DNA from: Clostridiaceae bacterium BRH_c20a
GTDB taxonomy: Bacteria > Bacillota > Peptococcia > Peptococcales > BICA1-8
Reading direction: 5' to 3'
DNA length: 64,000 bases
Assembly (NCBI GenBank): GCA_000961765.1
Contig: LADT01000026.1
Location: 1 to 64,000, forward strand
Shown here piece after piece: positions 6,982 to 15,157 of this stretch (the first letter of the stretch is position 1; each line of letters opens with the position of its first letter). The notes under the pieces were generated by a model. That model was not told the DNA's origin, made no database searches, and was given only the letters and a program-made list of their open reading frames with translations. Made by a program: the position numbers and the translations under genes.

Positions 6982-7267
6982 GTATATTTTTGAATAGTTT
7001 GAATAAAATAGTACTTTAGTCCTATTTTATCCAAATATGTATCCCTCTGTGTTAGGCTAGTATCATAGACGGGTATAATGTTTCTATAAATTAAACAATA
7101 AATATTTTAAAAGCTTAACATTTTATAGCAAATTTAATCATATTTGGACATAATATAACAAGTACTAGAATTCAATTTACTATCTACTTTTCATTTTAGA
7201 ACTTAATCTCCTGCTATTGCACTAAATTCACAGAGTGTGCAACGATTGTTGTACTGCTATAAGTGCA
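6982..7267. other. intergenic region, no gene seen
   Basis: AT-rich sequence between the riboswitch promoter and an HSERSEES repeat. A TATAAT at 7074-7079 has no good -35 partner. No coding frame, hairpin or RNA gene could be supported. Confidence 0.4.
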
Positions 7268-7383
7268 GCGTGTCATTCTGAGCGTAGCGAAGAATCTGAC
7301 TATTTAAGCGGCTTTAAAGATTCTTCGTTTCACTTCGTTTCATTCAGAATGACACGAATCTGGACTTTTTCAGTGGCCTCCAT
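7268..7383. repeat. 'HSERSEES' interspersed palindromic repeat, copy A
   Basis: An imperfect palindrome that starts GTGTCATTCTGAGCG and ends CATTCAGAATGACAC (7270-7355), followed by GACTTTTTCAGTGGCCTCCAT. Translation gives the familiar non-coding string CHSERSEES, so the frame spanning it is not a gene. An inverted copy lies at 8516-8663. Confidence 0.85.
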
Positions 7384-7519
7384 GGAAACCCGCCTCTACA
7401 AAATTCTTCAACCTCAACCTGAATTCCTCCCTTATGTTTCCAAAGTATTAGAAATCGGGTAAGAGGAACAATAAAGGATGGATGAAAATAAAATGGGATA
7501 AAAAGCTTGGAGGCGGCTT

Positions 7520-8200
7520 ATGATTCCTTTGCGTGATACAGTAAAATCCCGTAGTTTTCCTATTGTAAATACTACAATAATTATTTTAAATATCTTAATT
7601 TTTTTTGGTGAATCATCACTTACTGATATGGAATTATCTGAATTATTTTACCGCTTTGGCTTAATTCCTAGCTGGTTTTTATATACTGTTGAAATGGGAG
7701 GGTATGTAGAAGCCGTTATTCCCATGATTACCTCTATTTTTTTACATGGAGGCTGGCTGCATATAATCAGCAATATGCTCTTCCTCTGGGTTTTCGGTGA
7801 TAATGTAGAGGATAAAGTAGGTCATTTTAGATATATATTCTTCTACTTAACGGTTGGGGTGGTTGCTAATATAGCTCAAATAATGGCTAGCCCTGGCTCA
7901 GCAGTACCTATTATTGGAGCTAGCGGGGCGGTGGCCGGAGTATTAGGTGCTTATTATATTAGTTTTCCAAGGGCAAAGGTGTTAGCCCTGATTCCTATTT
8001 TCTTCTTCTTTACCCTTATGGAGGTAAGAGCATCACTATTTATTGTTTTTTGGTTTGTATTACAGGTATTCAATGGAGTGTTTAGCTTAACTGCTGTAGG
8101 TAATTCTGTAGCGTGGTGGGCCCATATTGGCGGGTTCTTGGGTGGCTTTATCCTAATAAGATTTTTTCAAAAACAGCAAAAGCTTATTTATTTGGAATAA
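7520..8200 (+). CDS. rhomboid family intramembrane serine protease
   Basis: Rhomboids cut substrate proteins inside the membrane. The 226-residue protein has about six or seven membrane helices and the expected landmarks: HGGWLHIISNM (H76, H81, N85) in the helix 2 region, GASGA with catalytic S135, and AHIGG with catalytic H202. Length fits the minimal bacterial rhomboid (GlpG/YqgP core without extra domains). A GGAGGCGG ribosome binding site lies five bases before ATG 7520. The gene stands alone between two inverted interspersed repeats. Substrates cannot be predicted. Confidence 0.92.
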   Translation: MIPLRDTVKSRSFPIVNTTIIILNILIFFGESSLTDMELSELFYRFGLIPSWFLYTVEMGGYVEAVIPMITSIFLHGGWLHIISNMLFLWVFGDNVEDKVGHFRYIFFYLTVGVVANIAQIMASPGSAVPIIGASGAVAGVLGAYYISFPRAKVLALIPIFFFFTLMEVRASLFIVFWFVLQVFNGVFSLTAVGNSVAWWAHIGGFLGGFILIRFFQKQQKLIYLE

Positions 8201-8316
8201 AAAATGATACTCCCAGTTATACTAAAAGGGATAAGGCGAGACGTGCATTATAGGTCCAGCTTTTGATTGGCTGATGCAGGTTCTAGCAATCTAGGATAAA
8301 AGGGGTGCTCATTTTA

Positions 8317-8454
8317 ATGGTGGATAAAAAATGCAAGAACTGTACTCAATTTTTAACAAATGACTGCGAAGGCTTAGTCCAATTTAATTCTGAAGCTTAT
8401 CAGGGTATGGAGCAGAATAAAGCACGAGAGATAGATGTTTCAGGCTGTTGTTGA
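8317..8454 (+). CDS. small cysteine-rich protein
   Basis: A 45-residue frame with five cysteines: K-C-K-N-C near the start (CxxC), one in the middle (DCEG), and a CC pair right at the C-terminus (SGCC-stop). This layout suggests metal or iron-sulfur binding. AGGGGTG lies about ten bases before ATG 8317. Family not recognised. It is downstream of the rhomboid gene and ahead of the second interspersed repeat. Confidence 0.5.
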   Translation: MVDKKCKNCTQFLTNDCEGLVQFNSEAYQGMEQNKAREIDVSGCC

Positions 8455-8515
8455 AAAGAGAAATCAAAGACATTGGAAAAATGCAAAATGAAAATTGGGC
8501 TTTATAGCCAGGGCA

Positions 8516-8663
8516 CTGAAAAAGTCCCATTTCGTGTCATTCTGAATGAAACGAAGTGGAATGAAGAATCTTGAAAATCGCTTAAATACTAGATCCTTCG
8601 CTATCGCTCAGAATGACAATTTTGAGTATTTGTCTTATTGTTAGAATTTTTCAGTGGCCTCCA
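8516..8663. repeat. 'HSERSEES' interspersed palindromic repeat, copy B (inverted)
   Basis: Copy A read on the other strand: CACTGAAAAAGTCC, then GTGTCATTCTGAATGAAACG to CTCAGAATGACA (about 8539-8620). The 17-base TTTTTCAGTGGCCTCCAT (8646-8663) repeats the right flank of copy A in direct orientation. No gene lies in 8455-8745. Confidence 0.85.
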
Positions 8664-8745
8664 TTATGGCCTGATTTTTTTGTTTAAAAATGTTGTTCTA
8701 TTTGATTACCTTCCTTCGTATTTGGTATTGAGGGGGGGTTCTTTT

Positions 8746-9861
8746 ATGAAGAGAGTTTTATTAATTATGTTAATTCTAATAGGCTTGTTTTTTGTAATAT
8801 GGACATCTATTTTTGGCAATAATAGGTTGATAGCAATGGAAATTACCGCTTTAAAATACCCGGGACGATTAGAGTTACAAGAAAAAGATGGGCAAATTAT
8901 TTTTGAGGAATTAAGGGACAGGGCAGAATTAAATTATAGAAGTGATAGTACATTTCCCACACCTTGGTACTTATTAAAAGCAATAAGTGAGAAAGAAAGT
9001 TTGTATTATTTTTTTGCCCAACCATCTAAATTAACAAATATCCAAAATAATAAAAGTGTTGAACTAACACCGGATTCCACTAGTGTTCTTAATAAGTATC
9101 TTGAGAAAATTCACAAGGATAGTCCCTTTGGGCAGATAAAAAATTGGGATGAGGTAAATAAACTATTTCCTCGGATGGCCAAGGCTAAAATCGTTGATCT
9201 GGAAACTGGACTATCCTTCAGAGTTCAAAGAAGGGCTGGAAGTCTTCACGCAGATGTGCAGCCTCTAACTAGAGAAGATACAGAGGTCTTTAAAGCAATC
9301 TATCAGGGGCGGTGGAGCTGGAAAAGAAGAGCAGTAGTTTTGGAAATTGATGGTCATAAAATAGCTGCTTCAATGAATGGAATGCCCCATGGACAGGGGG
9401 CTATCCAAGGCAATAATTTTCCTGGTCACTTTTGCCTGCATTTTTTAAACTCTCAAACCCATTCGAAAAACATAGATGTAGCCCATCAATTGATGGTTTG
9501 GAAGGCAGCGGGACTTATTGAGGATTATTTAGAAGGAAAGACAGATAAAGAAATGGTGGAGATAGCGTTAACTGCCCTTAATCAAAATGACCCGCAGTTG
9601 GTTATTTTAACCTATGTGTTAAACAAAAATATTACATATCTTTTAAACTATATGGAAAAAATATCTGGATTGAAAATTCATTCCTTGACTCGAGAAGGAG
9701 CGGACAATATTTATTCCGCTGAAATTGAGTGGTATGAGCTGGGAACTGGTAGCAATTACCGGGAAAAGGTTGACATTACTGTTACGAGAGGTGAGTTCGG
9801 ATTTTTAATAAGTCCTGATCAAATAGCTGAAGTAATTGTAAACAAAAGGAAATTACATTAA
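8746..9861 (+). CDS. membrane-anchored hypothetical protein with GHFCxHF motif
   Basis: Function unknown. The 371-residue product starts with an uncleaved-looking hydrophobic anchor (RVLLIMLILIGLFFVIWTSIF). A long extracytoplasmic part contains MNGMPHGQGAIQGNNFPGHFCLHFLNSQTHSKN-like sequence (about residues 205-240), a pattern I recall from secreted cell-wall-associated proteins of Clostridia. Its conserved His and Cys suggest an enzymatic or metal-binding site, but I cannot name the reaction. The start at ATG 8746 follows an AGGGGGGG ribosome binding site; upstream in-frame codons come from the interspersed repeat and are not part of the gene. Confidence 0.7.
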   Translation: MKRVLLIMLILIGLFFVIWTSIFGNNRLIAMEITALKYPGRLELQEKDGQIIFEELRDRAELNYRSDSTFPTPWYLLKAISEKESLYYFFAQPSKLTNIQNNKSVELTPDSTSVLNKYLEKIHKDSPFGQIKNWDEVNKLFPRMAKAKIVDLETGLSFRVQRRAGSLHADVQPLTREDTEVFKAIYQGRWSWKRRAVVLEIDGHKIAASMNGMPHGQGAIQGNNFPGHFCLHFLNSQTHSKNIDVAHQLMVWKAAGLIEDYLEGKTDKEMVEIALTALNQNDPQLVILTYVLNKNITYLLNYMEKISGLKIHSLTREGADNIYSAEIEWYELGTGSNYREKVDITVTRGEFGFLISPDQIAEVIVNKRKLH

Positions 9862-9893
9862 GCTAGATACTTCCAAATTGTTTAAAATACGAG

Positions 9894-9899
9894 TATAAT
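9894..9899 (+). promoter_or_regulatory. -10 element of the ATP-grasp gene
   Basis: TATAAT at 9894-9899 with a weak TTCCAA at 9871-9876, 17 bases upstream. It lies about 90 bases before ATG 9990. Confidence 0.4.
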
Positions 9900-9989
9900 G
9901 AAACTATAGGTAGCTAGGTAAATATAATAGGAGTAAACAATAAAATAACGCATCTAGACGTCATATTTAGAGAAATAGGGGGTAAAGTT

Positions 9990-11081
9990 ATGCCGAAAAA
10001 AATTTTGTTTATTTATAATCAGGTGGTAGCAGAGGAACGGAAGGCTTGTTTTGGTGAATGTGCCTTAGTGAAAGATGTTGATGCTATAAGAGAAGCTTTA
10101 AAGGAAAGCAATAATCATATTTTATCCCTAGATCTCCATTCACCCTTACAGTTGGAGGAATTTATTTTAGCTAATCATTCTATAGATTTAGCCTTTGTTA
10201 TTGCTGAAGGCTTTAAGGCTAATCCCCATACTCTCTATAACGGTCATGGTGCAGCACTAGTTCGCAGGTATCTGGCAAAGTATAATATTCCCTGTACCCA
10301 TTCTAGTTTTGAAAGCATGGAAGTATGCAGGAATAAAGACCTCACTTATGCTAGACTTAGAGAAAGGGGGATTCCCATTCCTCAATATTTAGTATTTGAA
10401 ACCCATTTTATTAATAACATTAAATGTATTGAGGCACAAGTTTCAGAGATTGGTTATCCTGTTATAATTAAACCTGCCGGAGGCGGTAATAGTATAGGTA
10501 TTTCCTCCAAATCAGTTGTGTATAATTTTAAAGATTTAATGGAACAGGTAAAAACTGTCCAAAAGCAATTAGGACATACTACCTTAATAATCGAAAAATA
10601 TTTGGCTGGTCAAGAATATACTATTGGTATACTTGGCAATAAAGAAAAATATGTTCTTCCTGTTATTGGTTTTCCAAAGAACTTAGGAGTAAGGGATGCG
10701 GGGACAAAAATAACTGAACATACACTAAGGGATAAATTTGAGTTTATTACAGAAAGTGATAAACGATTTAACAACCTTTTGGAATTAGGTGTTGATTCAT
10801 TCGAAGCCGTTCTAGCTAATGATGTTCTGCGCATTGACTTGAAGGAAGATGAATTGGGAAATATTTATGTCATAGATGTTAATGGTACACCTGCCTTGAG
10901 CTTTACCGGATCGCTAAATTTTATGGCTAATAAAGCGGGGCTAAAACATAATCAGTTGGTTCAACTGGTTCTCTATAAGAGTATGCTTAGATATGGACTT
11001 GCGCCAAATATTTTCTTTGACGAATTAGTTAAAGGGTTAATCTTAAAGCTAATTAAACATGAATCTATAGAAGTTGCTTAG
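9990..11081 (+). CDS. ATP-grasp ligase, D-alanine-D-alanine ligase-like
   Basis: ATP-grasp enzymes join a carboxylate to an amine through an acyl phosphate. The 363-residue protein has the N-terminal Rossmann-like part (KILFIYN..., then IDLAFVIAEGF), the substrate segment CTHSSFESMEVCRNKDLTYARLRERGIPIPQYLVF, the nucleotide loop PVIIKPAGGGNSIGISS and a C-terminal metal-binding VIDVNGTPALS. Some residues match D-Ala-D-Ala ligase, but the N-terminal motif is altered and the gene is not in a cell-wall cluster. A related amino-acid ligase is equally possible. GGGGGT precedes ATG 9990; transcription is monocistronic. Confidence 0.78.
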   Translation: MPKKILFIYNQVVAEERKACFGECALVKDVDAIREALKESNNHILSLDLHSPLQLEEFILANHSIDLAFVIAEGFKANPHTLYNGHGAALVRRYLAKYNIPCTHSSFESMEVCRNKDLTYARLRERGIPIPQYLVFETHFINNIKCIEAQVSEIGYPVIIKPAGGGNSIGISSKSVVYNFKDLMEQVKTVQKQLGHTTLIIEKYLAGQEYTIGILGNKEKYVLPVIGFPKNLGVRDAGTKITEHTLRDKFEFITESDKRFNNLLELGVDSFEAVLANDVLRIDLKEDELGNIYVIDVNGTPALSFTGSLNFMANKAGLKHNQLVQLVLYKSMLRYGLAPNIFFDELVKGLILKLIKHESIEVA

Positions 11082-11250
11082 CCTGTTTTCTTGTGCTATG
11101 TAACATTAAAAACTGTGTGAAGACTATTTTTTTTATATTGTAAATTTTTTTTATTTAATTACACATAATGAATATGTTATTATTAAGATTGTGCGATTAT
11201 ATTATTATTTTAAATAAATCCGAAGATAACAGGTAGTCTGGAGGTAAAAA

Positions 11251-12915
11251 ATGTCTTTTACTGAAATGCTCTTTACTTTTTTAGGCGGATTAGGTTTATT
11301 CCTATTTGGTATTAAATCTATGTCTGAAGGTCTACAGGCAGTAGCGGGGGACAAGCTAAGAGTAATCCTAGAAAAGGGTACGAAGACCCCTTTAAGAGGC
11401 GTATTAACAGGAACTATTGTAACTGCCTTAATTCAGAGCAGTAGTGGTACTACTGTATTGGCTGTAGGGCTTGTAAATGCCGGACTTTTGCCATTACGGC
11501 AAGCTATAGGTATCATTATGGGAGCTAATATTGGTACAACAGTAACTGCTTACCTTATTGGTTTTAAATTGAGCAACTATGCATTACCGATTATTGCGGT
11601 CGGGGTATTCCTCTTGTTTTTCTTTAAAAATAAAAGGATTAATTACCTAGGACAAGTTTTCTTAGGCTTTGGTTTATTGTTTTATGGTATGGATGTGATG
11701 GGGGACGGCATGAAGCCACTAAGAGATGCTCCTTTCTTTATAGGGCTAATGAGCAATGTTGAAAACAATTCACTTTTGGGTGTGTTAATTGGAGTTATTT
11801 TCACTGGAATTGTTCAAAGCAGTAGTGCTACCATTGGTGTTCTGCAGGAATTAGCCCATCAAGGCATTGTTACCTATAGACAGGCTATCCCTATTTTATT
11901 TGGTGATAATATTGGGACAACTATTACAGCCCTCTTGGCAGGCATCGGGGCTACTGTTACCGCGAGAAGAGCTGCCCTTGCCCATTTTCTCTTCAATATG
12001 ATAGGTACCATTATCTTTTTACCATTGTTTCTGTCGGGCATCTTTACCAAAATTGTAATTGCCTTTACTGATTATATTTATATTTTGCTTCCGGGCTTTG
12101 AGGGTTCCTGGAATACCTTAAATATTAAAATGCAGATTGCTCAGACCCATGGGGTGTTTAACATAACTAATACTGTCATCCAATTGCCGTTTGTTGCAAT
12201 TTTAGCAGTTTTAGTAAGTAAGATTATACCCAGCACCGAGCAGGAAATTGATAGAAAACCTCAGTATCTAGAACCTCGTTTATTAGGAAATGCACCGTTA
12301 GCCTTAGCAAATGCAAGCAGGGAGCTTTTGCGAATGGGGAGAGTTGCAAGTGAATCTTTTGAGTATGCTGTTAAATACTTTTTTGAGCACCACACAGATG
12401 ATAAAAAGAAGTCGCAGCAGTTAGAGGATTTAGTTGATCAGCTAGAAAAGGATATTACAGGATATGTAGTAAAAGCATCAGCCGGTAAAAAACTAACTAG
12501 TGAATTAGCAGAACGCAGTTATATTATTTTGCAGGCTGTTGGTGATATTGAGCGGGTAGGAGACCATGCTGATAATTTACTGGAATTAGCTGATTATGCT
12601 ACCGAAAATAATGTTCGCTTTTCAGATACTGCGCTAGAAGATTTAAAACAGATGATAAATCAGGTTAAGGAAATATTTATCATGTCTTTAGAGGCGTTAA
12701 AAACGTCAAACAGGGACTTGGCTATAAGAGTAGTAGCAAATGATGATATAGTTGACCAGATGGAAATAGACCTGCGTAAGGCCCATATAACAAGATTGAA
12801 TGAGGGTACCTGTAATGGTAGTGCAGGAGCAGTTTATTTGGATATATTAAGTAATTTAGAAAGAATAGGGGACCATTCTGTAAACATCGCCGGATATGTT
12901 CTGGGTGAACGATAA
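11251..12915 (+). CDS. Na/Pi cotransporter family protein with PhoU domain
   Basis: Sodium-coupled phosphate carrier of the NptA/YjbB type, located in the cytoplasmic membrane. The 554-residue protein has two inverted membrane repeats, each with a QSSS motif (TALIQSSSGTT near residue 55; GIVQSSSATI near 190). A cytoplasmic PhoU-like helical domain occupies about residues 345-550 with two ERxGDHxxN copies (IERVGDHADN and LERIGDHSVN). Length and domain order are normal for the fused form. CTGGAGG precedes ATG 11251 and a terminator follows the stop. The PhoU part probably senses or limits phosphate entry. Confidence 0.92.
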   Translation: MSFTEMLFTFLGGLGLFLFGIKSMSEGLQAVAGDKLRVILEKGTKTPLRGVLTGTIVTALIQSSSGTTVLAVGLVNAGLLPLRQAIGIIMGANIGTTVTAYLIGFKLSNYALPIIAVGVFLLFFFKNKRINYLGQVFLGFGLLFYGMDVMGDGMKPLRDAPFFIGLMSNVENNSLLGVLIGVIFTGIVQSSSATIGVLQELAHQGIVTYRQAIPILFGDNIGTTITALLAGIGATVTARRAALAHFLFNMIGTIIFLPLFLSGIFTKIVIAFTDYIYILLPGFEGSWNTLNIKMQIAQTHGVFNITNTVIQLPFVAILAVLVSKIIPSTEQEIDRKPQYLEPRLLGNAPLALANASRELLRMGRVASESFEYAVKYFFEHHTDDKKKSQQLEDLVDQLEKDITGYVVKASAGKKLTSELAERSYIILQAVGDIERVGDHADNLLELADYATENNVRFSDTALEDLKQMINQVKEIFIMSLEALKTSNRDLAIRVVANDDIVDQMEIDLRKAHITRLNEGTCNGSAGAVYLDILSNLERIGDHSVNIAGYVLGER

Positions 12916-12945
12916 AAAAGAGCCATAGCGGCTCTTTTTTTATCG
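12914..12945 (+). terminator. rho-independent terminator
   Basis: AAAAAAGAGCC ATAGC GGCTCTTTTTTT: an eight- to ten-base stem followed by seven T, directly after the Na/Pi cotransporter stop codon. Confidence 0.88.
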
Positions 12946-12949
12946 TTCA

Positions 12950-13140
12950 AGGTTAAGGCTGAGGTTAAGATCAAGGTTAAGGCTAAGGCTAAGGTTGAGG
13001 TTAAGCAGGTTTTTAAGGTCTTTCTCAACCTTAACCTAGCGAAACGTAGTGAGCGAAACCTAAACCTTAGTAATGCGTTAGCATTGCTACTTAACCTCAA
13101 CCTAGCGAAGCGAAACCTTAACCTTGTAATGCTAAAGCAT
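12950..13140. repeat. cluster of GGTTAAGGCT hexamer-type repeats
   Basis: Many copies of GGTTAAGGCTGAGG and its relatives run to about 13015, then mostly the complementary form (CCTTAACCTAGCGAAACG) runs to 13140, with TAATGC-type spacers. Frames on both strands through this region are repeat translation only. It separates the convergent Na/Pi and DegV genes. Confidence 0.75.
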
Positions 13141-13994
13141 TACAACGCCGGGCAGAAAGTTATACCAATTAATCCGGGCCCGGTATGTACGGCCATTGAG
13201 GCAGTTGTTTGTTCAATAAAGCTTTGCTCAATTTGCAAGTTTGATTCCTTTAATTTTTCCATTACATATTGGGCATCTTCCGGTGCATTCCCATGCAAAA
13301 CGCCCAGGAGAACTTTTTGACTGCCTATTGATTCTTTCACAATCTCGATAATTTTATTTAAAGAACGGGCCCGACCCCGCACTTTAGTTACTGAATAATA
13401 AATGCCATCATCATTAATAGAAATGATAGGTTTAATATCAAGAATATCACCAATGGTACCTTCAACTAAGCCTATTCGGCCGCCTTTTCTTAAATATTCT
13501 AGTGTTTTCAAAACAAAGAAAACCTTTGTTTCTTTGATCAATTCTTCAACCTTAGTTATAGTATCATGAAAAGGAGTATTGTTTTTTAATAATTTCCCCG
13601 CATGCATTGTCAAAAAACCAAGGCCTAAAGACAAGGCTTTTGAATCAATAATTTTCAAATTTATACCGAGGTCCTCAACCTTCTCCTTTAAACTTTCTAC
13701 CATGCCATGGGTACCACTTAAACCGCTGGATAAAAGAATGGCCAAAACATGGGTATAGCCTTCACTTTTAAGTTTTTCAAATAGTTCCCAAGTTTCACCA
13801 ACAGAGGGCATAGATGTAGAAGGTATTTCTGTTTTTAGCCGTTCATAGAACTCTTCCGATGTGATGTCAACACGGTCACGATAATCACCATTTTGAAAAA
13901 TTATCCTTAAAGGGATAACATGGATGTGATATTTATCAATTAGTTCTTTTGGCAAATCACAGGAACTGTCTGTAATTAAGGCAATTTTCTCCAA
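13140..13994 (-). CDS. DegV family fatty-acid-binding protein
   Basis: DegV/FakB proteins bind a fatty acid and present it to a kinase (FakA) for phosphorylation. The 284-residue protein has the family hallmarks: ITDSSCDLP at the N-terminus (residues 7-15), the STSMPSVG loop near 77, LSSGLSGTHG near 108, the RKGGRIG segment near 178 and a C-terminal HTGPGLIG. Length is typical. It is soluble and has no fakA beside it, which is common because Firmicutes carry several DegV copies. Its 3' end runs into the repeat cluster. Ligand identity is unknown. Confidence 0.93.
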   Translation of the reverse strand: MEKIALITDSSCDLPKELIDKYHIHVIPLRIIFQNGDYRDRVDITSEEFYERLKTEIPSTSMPSVGETWELFEKLKSEGYTHVLAILLSSGLSGTHGMVESLKEKVEDLGINLKIIDSKALSLGLGFLTMHAGKLLKNNTPFHDTITKVEELIKETKVFFVLKTLEYLRKGGRIGLVEGTIGDILDIKPIISINDDGIYYSVTKVRGRARSLNKIIEIVKESIGSQKVLLGVLHGNAPEDAQYVMEKLKESNLQIEQSFIEQTTASMAVHTGPGLIGITFCPAL

Positions 13995-14162
13995 ATCAAA
14001 AACCTCCGAACTATATTTATTTAATAAAATATTGTTTTAATACTCCAAAATATCCTTAAATTCCTGCATCTATTAGTAATATTTACGTAGTTTCTACAAA
14101 TTAATCCAATGAATTATTAATTATATGATATTTTATTATTTAATAATTTGGTGTAAAATTTG

Positions 14163-14171
14163 TGATATAAT
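14163..14171 (+). promoter_or_regulatory. extended -10 promoter of tatC
   Basis: TGATATAAT (TGn plus TATAAT at 14166-14171) about 35 bases before the tatC start. No convincing -35 box is seen, as is usual for extended -10 promoters. Confidence 0.55.
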
Positions 14172-14205
14172 GATATTCAGAATATATACAATTAAGGTGG
14201 ATAAG

Positions 14206-14949
14206 ATGAACGAAAAAGCAGCTCCTCTAACGACTCATCTAGAAGACCTCAGGAAAGTACTGATTAGATCATTTATTGCGATTATTGTCGGAACGGCTAT
14301 AAGCTATGGTCTGATGCTGGATTGGATTATGGAAATAGTTGTTGGTCCTGTGCACAGATTGGGTCATGAATTAGTTTTTTTAGCTGTAACAGAAGGTTTT
14401 TTTACTCAACTAAAGGTAGCTTTTTTTGCCGGAGTGATTTTTGCTAGTCCGATAATAATCTGGCAGATATTGAGATTTGTATTGCCTGCCATGTATAGCC
14501 ATGAGAAAAGGCTGTTCTTTCCGTTGCTATTTTTTGGGGTTATTCTTTTTAGTGCAGGAATTGTATTTGGCTATATATTTGTATTGGAATTGGGCTTAAG
14601 GATTTTACTTATAAACTTTAGCGGCGGATTAACTCCAATGATTTCAGTTAGTAAATATGTTTCTTTTGTTATTTCCTTTTTACTTCCTTTTGGGCTAGTC
14701 TTTGAAATTCCTTTAATAACCTTTTTTCTAACCAGAATGGGTATAGTCACTCCCAAATATTTAAGAAAGAATCGGCGCTATGTAATATTTTTAATGTTTG
14801 TATTGGCCGCAGTTCTTTCACCAGGACCTGATATAGTTGCTCAATTATTTTTAGCTCTGCCTATGGTGATACTCTATGAACTTAGCATAATTATCTCATC
14901 GGTATTATATAGAAGAATACAAAAACAAAAGGAAAAGGAAGAAATATAA
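14206..14949 (+). CDS. tatC: Sec-independent protein translocase TatC
   Basis: TatC is the membrane receptor for folded proteins with twin-arginine signals. The 247-residue product has six membrane helices and the conserved N-terminal segment LTTHLEDLRKVLIRS, the FAGVIFASPIIIWQ helix, the FGLVFEIPLI motif and the late helix pair that begins FVLAAVLSPGPDIVAQ. The ATG at 14206 with AAGGTGG is chosen over the upstream ATG 14125, whose extension contains the promoter. No tatA or tatB gene is adjacent, so it must be elsewhere. A terminator follows at 15065. Confidence 0.95.
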   Translation: MNEKAAPLTTHLEDLRKVLIRSFIAIIVGTAISYGLMLDWIMEIVVGPVHRLGHELVFLAVTEGFFTQLKVAFFAGVIFASPIIIWQILRFVLPAMYSHEKRLFFPLLFFGVILFSAGIVFGYIFVLELGLRILLINFSGGLTPMISVSKYVSFVISFLLPFGLVFEIPLITFFLTRMGIVTPKYLRKNRRYVIFLMFVLAAVLSPGPDIVAQLFLALPMVILYELSIIISSVLYRRIQKQKEKEEI

Positions 14950-15064
14950 TTTTTATAGACGATAGACCAAGGAACATAAGAATGTAGAATGTAGAATTTA
15001 AAATGTAAAATTCAATTTAAAGTTTAAAATAGACAATAGACTATTGTTCATTGACTAATAAACC

Positions 15065-15096
15065 TAAAAGACCCAGCTTGGCTGGGTCTTTTAATG
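15065..15096 (+). terminator. rho-independent terminator after tatC
   Basis: AAAAGACCCAGC TTG GCTGGGTCTTTT, a 12-bp perfect stem with a T run (15067-15093). Confidence 0.85.
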
Positions 15097-15157
15097 TTTA
15101 CTATGTATAGAAATGGGGTAATAAAAATATAGATACAATAAAGGAGGGGATAAGTTT

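Noticed and set aside
7235-7462. 75-codon plus-strand frame upstream of the rhomboid gene
   Set aside because: It translates the interspersed repeat (CHSERSEES string), has no ribosome binding site and no family match.
12834-13320. Frames on both strands rich in L, R and N
   Set aside because: They follow the GGTTAAGG repeat tracts or shadow the DegV gene.
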